This document shows, piece after piece, positions 1-9,473 of a DNA stretch of 64,000 bases. Within the stretch, counting starts at the first letter, position 1. The number at the start of each line of letters is the position of its first letter. Source of the stretch: Dioszegia crocea (Eukaryota; Basidiomycota; Tremellomycetes; Tremellales; Bulleribasidiaceae); assembly GCA_001600615.1 (NCBI GenBank), contig BCKK01000001.1:1465082-1529081 (forward strand), read 5' to 3'. The translations under genes and the position numbers were made by a program. The notes beneath the pieces are model-generated. The model searched no databases. It worked only from the letters and a program-made list of their open reading frames with translations, and was not told the origin of the DNA.

Positions 1-445
1 AGTCATAGATCCAGACGACGGGCCAGAAGCCAAAGAGGAGGACGTAGCCCGGTAAGAGGGGTCGAGGGCCGCCGCGATAGCCGCCGTAGTAGGATGTGGA
101 GGGTTTGCTCCAGATGGGTCCGCGCAGGGACGAGCCGAGACGTCCGCTGGTGGTGAGGGTTCGAGAGGATGATCCCGAGGATACACTGCCGCCAGATCGA
201 AGGGTTGAGCCGGTGCTCCCGCTAGCGGAACCCCCTCGACTGCCTGAGCTACCCGAGCTACCACCACTTCCTGATCCGCCCCTGCTCCCTCCACTGCTAC
301 CAGAGCTACCCCCGGATGACCCTCCCGAGCTACCTCCGCCTCGACTTCCGCCTCCCGACGATCCTCCACCTCGACCTCCGCCCCCAGACGATCCTCCGGA
401 TGATCCAGCGCGGGCGAACCAGTGGCTAGGACGGAGCAAGTACAT
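1..445 (-). CDS. Gly/Ser-rich hypothetical protein, 3' end outside window
   Basis: An open frame runs leftward from an ATG at 445 off the window edge (about 148 codons visible). A TAA lies in frame upstream, so 445 is the first usable ATG. After a short N-terminus (MYLLRPSHWFARAG) there is a run of roughly 85 residues made almost only of Gly, Ser and Arg. It is followed by a more structured stretch with Tyr/Gly pairs (SYYGGYRGGPRP) and a hydrophobic aromatic segment (LLPGYVLLFGFWPVVW) that could be a membrane helix. I do not recognise a family; a surface or membrane-associated low-complexity protein is a guess. The proline-rich ORF on the other strand is only its antisense shadow. The C-terminus and any introns lie outside the window. 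Confidence 0.55.
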   Translation of the reverse strand, partial: MYLLRPSHWFARAGSSGGSSGGGGRGGGSSGGGSRGGGSSGGSSGGSSGSSGGSRGGSGSGGSSGSSGSRGGSASGSTGSTLRSGGSVSSGSSSRTLTTSGRLGSSLRGPIWSKPSTSYYGGYRGGPRPLLPGYVLLFGFWPVVWIYD

Positions 446-936
446 GATGTGATTGGAAATGTGTAGATAGTTGGCGAGGAGGAAGTTGAGTGTGTGGGCG
501 AGTTGCCACAGGAGCTCCAGACATACCGGTTATATACTACGCGAAGTAGAGTGGAGAAGGCACAAGTCGGCACCGTCATGCGGTGCAGATAGATGTCTCG
601 GAACCGAGCTAAAATGTGGGAGCCTTTCGGATCTTGTCCTCATGCCGAATCATAAAGCGATCCTTATCCATGCACTGTCATTGGCTGTGTTGAAGCTTCG
701 AGTTGACACAGCTGGAGACTAACGTGCATGTTCCGACCGCTGGGCAAAGGTTGAATGAAATCCCTCACTTGTCACATGTCACGGACTGGACCAATCCGGA
801 TCTGCAATCTGGGCAAGCTGCTCGGGACTTGCCTCCAGCCATGACATCTGTTATCTGAAATACAGCCCAACCCAATCCTTGCTGTCCCCGTTAATTTGCC
901 AATCCAGCCGTGCCTCGGTTTCAACCCCCGCCCAGC
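446..936. other. Intergenic, 5' flank of the Gly/Ser-rich gene
   Basis: About 490 bp between the start of the partial minus-strand gene and the 3' end of the next minus-strand gene. Short open frames occur here, but none has convincing composition or splice signals. It probably holds the promoter of the 1-445 gene and the terminator of the 937-1800 gene; no specific motif is clear. Confidence 0.4.
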
Positions 937-1800
937 TCAGCCACGAAGGAAAGCTCCAATCTCTGGAATGTTCAGAGGCATGCCATCCTTCTTCAGACCC
1001 AGTCTGTCGATCGCACCTGCCAGTACCTTCCATTTGTCATGCGCCTCCGTATCATGCCCTGTCGCCTGTCCTCTCGTCCATCCACTGGCAAAATCTTGCG
1101 GTCCCTTTCTCATCTCGGTGCGATAGGCCAACACCCCCGAAACCTCTGCTTTGCGTTGGGCTTGGACCGCACTCACAAGAGCATTGAGAGCGAACGTGGT
1201 CTCCTTGGAGACACTTTCCCTTCGGATCGACGCCAGCTGGTCCGCCTCCTCTCGCTCCGCCTTGTCATTGCAATTCTCGATGCTGTCAAAGACGGGCTCA
1301 AACACCGAGGAGAAAGTTTCTCGGATTGCGTCAATGACGGGCCTGCTGTCGTTGGGCCACCAATACTCGACTTGGGACAGGAACGCTTGGCTGTTGAGCA
1401 TGACACTGATAGTGGCCTTGGAATCTTTCACCAGCTTGGCAAGGTCGGTGGCGGCAGGTCTGCGCGGATTGCGCATCGCCAGACAAGCGATGGCTTGCTC
1501 GACCTTGAGATCCGCTGACTTTACTATCAGCACAGGAACCGCACACGCAAGGCGACTTACTGGGGATGAAGTGTATCGCGAAATCCGCACACGCATATCT
1601 CGAAAAACTCCCATCAGTCGCCCAGCATCATCATTGCTCCAACTCCCCCCAGACCCATCCTGAATATACCGGATGTATGGCATGATGGCGTAACTCTTCG
1701 TGTCATGCGACCATTGAAGGGCAAGGCCAACATGAGTGCATAGGTTCCCCAGGACATCTGAAGAACACGAAAGGACAAAGCGGGCCGTGTTCCTGTTCAT
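937..1800 (-). CDS. Hypothetical protein of unknown function (287 aa or about 273 aa)
   Basis: Uninterrupted frame from ATG at 1800 to a stop at 937. The protein is mixed alpha-helical and charged, with a long helix-prone stretch around residues 170-215 and no signal peptide or obvious membrane segment. The segment 1519-1560 (minus) looks like an intron: it begins GTAAGT, contains CTGAT near its end and is 42 nt, so removing it keeps the frame and deletes 14 residues. I cannot tell which form is real. No domain was recognised. It lies downstream of nothing it obviously belongs with; the WDR89-like gene ends at 2029, leaving a 228-bp promoter. Confidence 0.5.
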   Translation of the reverse strand: MNRNTARFVLSCSSDVLGNLCTHVGLALQWSHDTKSYAIMPYIRYIQDGSGGSWSNDDAGRLMGVFRDMRVRISRYTSSPVSRLACAVPVLIVKSADLKVEQAIACLAMRNPRRPAATDLAKLVKDSKATISVMLNSQAFLSQVEYWWPNDSRPVIDAIRETFSSVFEPVFDSIENCNDKAEREEADQLASIRRESVSKETTFALNALVSAVQAQRKAEVSGVLAYRTEMRKGPQDFASGWTRGQATGHDTEAHDKWKVLAGAIDRLGLKKDGMPLNIPEIGAFLRG

Positions 1801-2028
1801 GTCGAGCGAGGTTGAGTTGTGGCTTGAGGGATAAACAGGTAACCCGTCGTGCCGGTGGAGTGAGGGAGTGATGGAGTGATGGAGTCAGTGTGAGTAGTGG
1901 TCGGGGCGATGTAGACTCCTAGAGTTCTTACAACTCCAAACGCCCTCCTTTATCATCCAGGGGCGTTCCCTCAGAGGAAGCATTAGCTGCCGGGTCAGGT
2001 AAGGCTGAAGGATGAGCACGTGCTTACA

Positions 2029-3419
2029 TCAATACGGCTGATGTCTGTTATCTTTCCTCTTTTCCCTCCTGGCACCACCCAACATCGGCCCGTTCCTCGG
2101 CCCAGCCTCCATCTCCTCCCGCTCATCATCAACATCCATCCCGCTCTCCTCCGACTCAATCTCGCTCTCATCTCCTTCATCGTCACTGTCCACGTCCTCT
2201 CGCCCATCTCCCCCATCATCGTCCACTTCGGGATTTCCTATTCTCAACTTCTCCATCCCCGCCAATGACCACCCGGCCAACACCCCATCCTCCGAACCGG
2301 TATACACGGCCTCATTCCTCACATCGTGGAATAATGATCTGATGACGTCCTTGTGCCCGCGCCTGCCCGACTCGCCTTCTGGGCCAGAGAGGAAGAATGC
2401 CGAAGGGTTGTAGGCTGGCGAAGAGGTAGAGTGGTGCTGCACGACCATATCGCCCTCGTTCGTGCCGACAACAGTCATTGGCGCGCCAGATTTCGACAGA
2501 CCGAGAGTGGGGACAACATCGAGAAGGTAATCTGCGTGGATTTTGTCCTTGCGAATCCCGGCAGGGCCGACGATGTTGGCATTGGTAGCAGGGATATCGT
2601 ATGTGCGGAATTTGAACTCCTCCATTCCGTACTCGACCAATTCGCCCAGCTCCAATCCCTCTTCTCCACGCTCGATGGTCCAGATAGCCACGGCGTCCAT
2701 ATCGCTCCGCCCCCATACCTTCCCGTCAAAGAAGCCGGCCGAAGCTATGCTCTGACCCCAGTTTTCGGCAGCTTGCACAGCTTCATCCTCGTCCGTTTCA
2801 CGCATGTCTGATAGGGCCATCAGACCGTCCGTTGAGGCTGAGAGGAGTAGTCGAGGGGGTAGGGATGTGGATGGCGAAGATGCAAGGAACGAGGACGTAG
2901 CTGGGAGAAGGGATAGATGGGTGATGTCGTCAGAGTGAGTAGAGGAGTGGGAGTATGCGGGTGTTTTGGGATTTCGCGTATCGTAGAATAGTATATGTGA
3001 CTCAGAAGACACCACCTCGGTACCGACAATGATGAGGTGATCCGACTCGGAAGCTGCCAGGGCTGTGACGGGTACGGCTTTGCGAACGTTTGCTACACTC
3101 AGCCATACTCAAGCTTTGACCCACCTTTAAAGCTCATTGCTGCCCGTCGCCCTCTTTCGTCCCATCGCACGACACCTCCATCCTTGCCTCCAGACCACAC
3201 AGCTGTTTCATCCACCACCACATCGCTTATATTCCCAGTGTGCCCATCTCGAAGCGTATCGACAGCTTGCAGTGTCTGCGGGTCGGCAAGGGTGAGATAT
3301 GTCGCAGGGTGGCGGAGGAGCAGGTGTCCTGAGGGCGAGGGTAGTATGGATAGGATGTACGGCGTCGAGGGGATGGTCTGCGCCAGGGTCGCGTAGGATA
3401 TAGAAGGCTGGGCGGGCAT
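2029..3419 (-). CDS. WD-repeat protein, WDR89-like
   Basis: Two exons, 3125-3419 and 2029-3092, separated by a 32-nt intron (GTGGGT...GTGTAG); the joined product is 452 aa. WD-type blades can be seen: GHTGNISDVVVDE followed by WSGGKDGGVVRWDER near residues 60-90, an LLFYDTR-type strand end (SHILFYDTRN), and GHKDVIRSLFHD with YTGSEDGVLAGW near the C-terminus. The tail is strongly acidic (Asp/Glu/Ser run) and ends in a basic KREKRKDN-type stretch, as in WDR89-family nuclear propellers. The biochemical role of WDR89 is not well established. It is divergent from the ZNHIT2-like gene with only 119 bp between the start codons. The family call is from order and spacing of blades, not a search. Confidence 0.7.
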
Positions 3420-3538
3420 GGTGGCTTGTGGTAAGAGATGAGTGAAATTCTCACCTTTGGCTGGGAGGATGTATTTATCCGGAGTTTATCCAGCCACCTC
3501 ATCATCGACAATTTGCCTTGTGTTTGTCCACAACCACA
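3420..3538. promoter_or_regulatory. 119-bp divergent promoter (WDR89-like / ZNHIT2-like)
   Basis: Only 119 bp separate two start codons on opposite strands, so both core promoters must lie here. I see no canonical TATA box. Confidence 0.55.
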
Positions 3539-4892
3539 ATGAACCAGCCTAAACCGGTACAGATCCGACTGCCCTTCTCTGTGCCTCGGCCGAAGAAGGG
3601 TCAAGAACCAGCATCAAGACTGTGCGGGATGTTCGTGAGCTTCTTTCGCCAAGTGGGATTTAGACAAGCTTACGAATTCCCTAGCTGCCGATTGAAGGAC
3701 AGCCGTTATACCTGTCCAAGATGTAATGTAGCTTACTGCAGTCTTGACTGCTTCCGATCAGAGGTGAGTTGTTCTGCTGGATCTCTCTAACGGTAGAAAC
3801 ATAACCAATGTTCCGAGCCGTTCTACCGCGGAACGCTACTTGAGTCGATATCGTCAGACCCGGCTGCAGGGATAGAAGAGAAGAAAGGGATGATGGATAT
3901 GTTGCGGCGCTTCGAGGAGGAGCAAGGCGGTGATGAGCTGCCGGGGGGTCTGGAGGAAGATGGCGAGGAGGACCTAGCAGAGAAGCTAGCCGGGATTGAT
4001 CTGGGTATGTCCAACAACGTTCGAGCTGACCCCAGATAAAATAGATACCAATGCCCTCTTTCACCTGCTACCTCCTGAGCACCGAGAGAAGTTCATCGCC
4101 GCTCTGAAGAACCCCGAGTCTGACGAGGCTAGACATCTTCTCGAGATGGCCGCGGAGGAAGGGCATGACGATGTATTTCAGCCGGGCGAATTGCCATGGT
4201 GGGAGGCGCCCGATGTCCCGGAGGACAACGAGGATTTGCCATATGCTTCTATCCCACATATCTTGGATGGAGATGTCATTGCAGGGATCAAGCCGCCAGA
4301 AGGCGTCGGACTGAAGCTCGCTTACAACGCCATCGCAGTATGGTATGTCCCTTTAGATTCTCCGCTAATCCTTAGCATTGCGTACATAAACATACTGTTG
4401 TCAAACCGCCTACCTCTCCTCTCCGAATCCTACCTATCGTCTCCACGTCTATCCCCCTCTGACCTCAAATCAGACTTCAGCACCCTCATCCCCTTCTTGG
4501 CCGACCAGAAGTCTACGGTACGATACAATACCGCCCGCGAAGCCTACTCCGCAGTATGGGAAGTGATAGGTACTGAGGAAGCCGCTCCTCCGCCGGATCT
4601 ACTTATTCGCCTGTTATCGCCTGTCCCGTCCCTTCTGCACCCACCCCTCGACACAACATCTTCGCCGAAAATCTTACTCCTTCTGTCTGACCTTTACAAC
4701 CTGTACAGTGGACCCAAAGCAGGAGCGGCAGGCAAAAAGCTCGCATTCTATGTCGTTGCGCTGGGACAGCTGGAAAGGGCGGACTGGTTGAAGCTGGAGA
4801 GGGAGGTCCAGGGTGAGCTACGGCGGTTGGAGACGGAGACTGGGGACAAGGTCGAGGCGGAGGATGACGAACGTAGTCAGCTTATGATATGA
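3539..4892 (+). CDS. HIT-type zinc finger protein, ZNHIT2-like
   Basis: Five exons: 3539-3630, 3685-3763, 3797-4004, 4036-4342 and 4376-4892, giving 400 aa. Introns are 54, 33, 31 and 33 nt. The zf-HIT domain is near residues 29-63: CGIC, then YTCPRC, YCSLDC, and KHNQC, with the Cys/His spacing of the family. The first intron is needed to bring CGI and CRL together; its donor is GTTCGT, which is unusual, and skipping it would insert 18 residues in the finger. The remainder is helical with an acidic patch and a YNAIAVCIAY segment typical of ZNHIT2 orthologues. ZNHIT2 homologues work with R2TP/HSP90 in snRNP and RNA polymerase assembly (family knowledge). The ATG at 3539 follows CCACA and is the first in frame. 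Confidence 0.85.
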
Positions 4893-5153
4893 CCCCTCAT
4901 GATTAGCGACATTTTGCCTATCACTAGCCTACCAGTTTCTGTTATGTGTAGGCTCTGGCTAGCTGTCTTTACAACCCTCAATTCTGCAGCTTAGCTATAG
5001 ACAGTAGCTTTGTGGCTTTACCCGACGACCCGTGCACTCCTCGGGCATCGGGCGAAACCGAAAAGCTTGAAAAACAAGTCCACGTCGGAAGCTCATAGAA
5101 CATGAGACATCCATTCCATACCTCATCTATACCACCCATAGACGATAACCACT

Positions 5154-7484
5154 ATGGCTGACCTACCCGGAACAGAGGGTATTCGGTTTAGATACCCCAC
5201 GACCGGTCCAAATGCGCGCGTTCCAAAAGTACCCGAACCGCCTAAAAAGGATCAATTTGGATCCATGGCGCCCCAGGGGTGGAAGAGGCGGCATCAGGGT
5301 TTGCTCCAGGATCTAGTCGGCAGGTGAGTGGCTTCAGCTAGATGTTATTATGCCCGGGGCACTAGACTCGTCGCTGACCAGCAGACAAACCCGAGGTCCC
5401 CTCGTCCCCACCCTCTCGGTCGCTTTCCGGATGCTGTGGCTTATTCGCTCAATAGCGGCCATGTACAGTATCATATCTGACTGTGATGAAGGTGAGCCCC
5501 AAAGTTGCGTCGCTAATTGCAGTGTTCAACTTCTGGGAACCTCTGCATTACTTCCATCACAACTCTGGATTCCAAACCTGGGAGCAATCCCCTCAATTCG
5601 CTGTTCGAAGCTGGGCATATATTCTGCTACATTGGCCATTCGCCAGGGTCATCCCTCGGATGCTGGGCTTTACTAGTGTAAGCTGCCTACCGACTGCGCT
5701 GAAAGTAGCGTGGACAATTCTTGACGCTCCGAATGTTCCTCGGAGCCTTTTCATCCTTCTGTGAGGCCAAATTCTACCGGGCAGTAGTGGATGCTGTCAA
5801 TGAGCGAGTCGGGCGGTATCTGCTGTTTGGAATGCTCCTCAGTGCTGGCATGTACGGCGCTACTGTCGGTGAGTCTAGACTAGGCCGCACTAACGCTAGC
5901 GTTCCTCCCGAGCACATTCACAATGTACACCACGATGCTTGCGTTGTCGTATGGCTTCCACCCTGCCACTTCCACCGACACGGGCCGCTCTCGCGCAGTC
6001 AAGGCTACAGTATGGACTGCAGCCGGCGCGATCATCGGCTGGCCATTCAGCGCTGTCCTCAGCGTCCCATTCGTCATTGAACAGCTGTTCTTAACTGGCG
6101 GAGAAGTCGCTACAGGAGCGGCAAGAGAAAGCCTCCGAGCTAGAAGATGGAGTACAATGATCTGGGCTGGAGTTATCGGCGCTTCCATAGCCGTAAGTTC
6201 CCTAGCTTCTGTGCTGATCAGATTCCCGTCTTCCTCATCGATTCATGGGCGTATGGTCGCCAGACCCTCCCCGCACTCAACATCATCACCTACAACCTCT
6301 TCTCCAAGGGCGGGCCAAACCTCTACGGCACTTCCCCATGGTGGTACTACTTTGCCAACCTATTCCTCTACTTCAACTTCTTCCTCCCTCTCGCTTTGGT
6401 CTCCCTGCCGACCCTACTGCTTACATATCTCTTTGACTATCGTCGATTAGGCAAGACTCAGCAGAAACCGGCGCCCGGAGAAACCTCTCCCTACACCCTG
6501 ATGATCATCCGACTACTGCCATTCTACATTTGGCTCGCCATCATGTCGGCCCAACCACACAAGGAAGAACGCTTCTTCTTCCCCGCATACCCTCTCCTAT
6601 GCTTCAACGCCGCAGTAGCGGTATTCCTCATCAAGGGGTTGATGCAGGCAATCTATATTTGGAAGACGAACTCGCCATACGAGGTAGGTTCGTGATTGAT
6701 TACGCTAATTGTAGGCCGGGAAAAGCTCAATCTTCTCCAACGTATCCCTCTTCCTCGTTCTCTTCCCTGGAATCCTCTCTCTTGGCCGGATCTGGGCTAC
6801 CTACAGTTTCTACCACGCCCCCCTCGACATCGCCTTCCACTTCCAGTCCAAATCTATCCCCGCGGTCCTCGGCGCTCAAGGCTTCGTCCCGCAGATGCCG
6901 CCAAAAGGATACCAACCCGGTCCCGGAGAGATCGTCAAGCCACACTGGGACTATTCTCCCTTGCTCGACATGGAACCGCGCGTCAAACTCTGCTGGGCGG
7001 GCGAATGGCACCGATTCCCGGGAAGCTACCTCGTTCCGGACGGTATCGACATCAACTTTGTCCGAACAGACTTTGACGGGATGATGCCTCGGCCATGGGA
7101 GCCTTCGGCAGAATCAGAGGGTATGTGGCCGAGAGAAGAGACCAGAACAGTGAGGCTGGGCAGGTTCAACGGCGACAACAGAGCCTCGGATGAACCTGGA
7201 ACTTATGTAAGTTACATACAGGACCTTGCTAACTTCAGGTCGAAGCGGACCAGTGTGACTTCCTGGTAGCCCTCCGAGCCCCCTCGCAGACCTACACCAA
7301 GCTCGAACCGGACTGGGTGTCTGATCCAGCGTGGGAGGTAGACCAGTGCCTGCCCTTCTTGGACGCCGCCAGCTCCTCTTGGTGGTCACGTCTGGTTGAC
7401 CTGCCGTTTGTCGGAGGCCTACAAGTGGGGCGGGTATGGGGCGAGTACTGCCTGCTGAAGCGCAAGGCTGGGCCTTATGCTTAG
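5154..7484 (+). CDS. ALG9: Alpha-1,2-mannosyltransferase ALG9 (ER, dolichol-linked oligosaccharide)
   Basis: Eight exons: 5154-5323, 5382-5491, 5523-5677, 5709-5868, 5900-6192, 6222-6683, 6715-7206, 7239-7484, coding 695 aa. The GT22 signature SDCDEVFNFWEPLHY is created by splicing intron 2. It is followed by the TWEQSP and RSWAYIL elements of the ALG9/PIG-B group. Many hydrophobic segments fit a polytopic ER enzyme, and the lumenal tail contains CWAGEWHRFPGSY, close to the EWHRFPSS motif of ALG9. Known role: adds alpha-1,2-mannoses to the lipid-linked oligosaccharide from Dol-P-Man in the ER lumen. Introns are 58, 31, 31, 31, 29, 31 and 32 nt; the 29-nt intron (6193-6221) is close to the lower limit for spliceosomal introns. 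An N-terminal cytosolic leader of about 57 residues precedes the first helix. Confidence 0.9.
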
Positions 7485-7618
7485 AGAGATAGATGCAAAA
7501 AGAGCATAGAAGAATGAGCCAAATTTGATCCCGTTACATGCAACGCGCCAAGTTTTACTCTGCCACTCATCACTGTCATCAACAACCAAAGTGGAGGAGG
7601 TCCACCCAAAGCACAGGT

Positions 7619-9359
7619 ATGGCCACTCAATCACACTCACAAGCTCCTTCTATACCCATCTATGACACTGCCAACGGAGGTGGGGCTCAACCGGCTGGTC
7701 CAGCCCATCCAACCCCACATTTCCCCAATGGCCATTCTGCACCCGTCACTGGTAGAGCAGGCCTAGTGTCCACACCGCCAATATCCAATGGGCCATTCCG
7801 TCCACGATCTGGACCGGACACACCACTACAAAGCTCCGATCAGGCATCCTCGCTTCCTTCCCTCCCAACGGCTTCCGCCCCGACCCCACTGTCAACTCCG
7901 GCAATATTCCCCGGTCAAGTCGACGCTGTTGCTGGGCCATCAACCTCGCCCCTGGACAAGGAAGCCGTCAGTCGGAAACGAAAATGGGACATCCAGGGAT
8001 ACACAAAAGAGGAGCAGGAATATATGGAACAGCGTAGCAATGAGTAAGTAAATTTCCAGCCTAGCTAACGCCAGGCTACACCTATCTCTACTACTTGACC
8101 AGGAAGAGACACTGCGCTCGTCATCCGCCAGATTCGCCACATATGAGGATGCTGTGGATCGTCTCCTCCCCTGGCATGTTTGGCAAATACATGATGAAGA
8201 GCTGGAGGTGGGGTTGAAGTCTCAAGGCGAGCGAGGGATAGCCACGGAAGAGAAGGAAAAAGCAGAGGCGGGAGGGTTGGTCGGGCGCATAAAGCGGATA
8301 CATGAGAGATTTGGGACGGTCAGAAGAAGAGAAGGAAATGTGAGTATTCGCAAGGACTTGCTAACCCCAGCCGAATAGAAAGACCTTCGATATGCTGTCT
8401 TTGATCAATATGACGAAAGACTCGGCAGATGCTATTCGGGCGGAAATTGCTCCGGATCAAGCTCGCCTTCAGGGCCTCGAGACGATCTATAGAGCACAGC
8501 AAGACGCGCTGCGTAAAGCCGAGGCGGAGCGGAAGCGCATAGCGGATGAGGAGGATAGGAGGCGGTTTAGGGCCGCAGAGGAGATTCGCAAGGCGCAAGA
8601 GGCCAAAGCTGCCAGGGAGGCAAAGGAAGCGGCGGATTTGAGGATCGCAAAAGCTGCAAAGGAGAAGGCAGAGGCGTTGGCGGCAGCTGCGGCTAAGAAG
8701 CTCGCAGCGCCTACCTCACCGGCCAAACCGGAGAGTCCAGCGACGAGAGGAACGCCGGTCAGAGGACGAGGGAGAGGAAGAGGGCGCGGTCGAGGTGGGG
8801 CTTCTCTACGAGAGACAGTCCTTGCGCAGTCGACCAGTACGCCAACTTCGCCAGCCCCTTTGACGCCAGCGGCATCCGCACCGTCTCCCCCTGCATTGGC
8901 TACACCCGGCCCATCCCGACTATCTAGCCCGACGAAAATCAATAGCCCCATACCCAATACCCCCAGATCCCTTCCCAGCCAAACGACCAAAGCTCCCATC
9001 ACCCTAGCCATCAAACTCGTCGTACTTCCTCACCTCATCCGCCTCGGTCTGCTGGCCATGCCAAATCAGCCCCCCNCCCCCCNCCCCGCCATGATCAAAG
9101 GACCGGTGCCTAATTCTCCAACCGGAGATGTCTACCTTCAAGTGTAAGTGTTACATAGGTCGACGCTGACAATAGGCAACTATCCCTTTGTACCGCGCAG
9201 CAACTCCAGGGTTTGGCCAAAGCGTTGAATATTCCTGTACCGGAATCTACCCCAAAACCTGTCGGCACGAGTGCCCCTAATTCCCCCGCACCCATTCCAA
9301 CCCCCGCCACCGCGACGCCAGCTCCTGAGCCAGCATCGCCGATCCCAAAGACCACGTAG
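7619..9359 (+). CDS. GLTSCR1/BICRA-domain protein, putative SWI/SNF-associated subunit
   Basis: Four exons: 7619-8043, 8075-8339, 8371-9143, 9176-9359 (548 aa; an upstream in-frame ATG at 7538 would add 27 residues). Introns are 31, 31 and 32 nt. The central region around residues 142-230 has ETLRSSSARFATYEDAVDR then LLPWHVWQIHDEELE, matching the GLTSCR1 conserved region (RLLPYH-type core). It is preceded by a Pro/Ser-rich N-terminus and followed by a long Ala/Glu/Lys/Arg coiled coil, an RGRGRGRG-type basic patch and a Pro/Ala-rich tail. In animals and yeasts this domain marks a subunit of a non-canonical BAF/SWI-SNF complex. The acceptor at 8370 (CCCCAG), not the following AATAG, is required to keep the frame. 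Two assembly Ns (9076, 9083) sit in a C-run inside exon 3, so the local sequence is uncertain. Confidence 0.7.
9076..9083. other. Ambiguous bases in a poly-C tract
   Basis: Two N characters in a C homopolymer within exon 3 of the GLTSCR1-like gene. The reading frame is open across them as given, but a homopolymer length error would shift it. Confidence 0.95.
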
Positions 9360-9473
9360 ATAGATCATCTATCAAAGGTTCCACTGGTTCTTCTAGCTAT
9401 TGCATGATTTGATGTACTCATCCTATCCTAACCGACCGAGGTCTATTACTACACAAAGAAACGAAATCTAACC

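Noticed and set aside
96..452. 118-codon proline-rich ORF on the plus strand
   Set aside because: It is the antisense of a Gly/Ser-rich minus-strand frame; the repeats are explained by GC-rich codons of the real gene.
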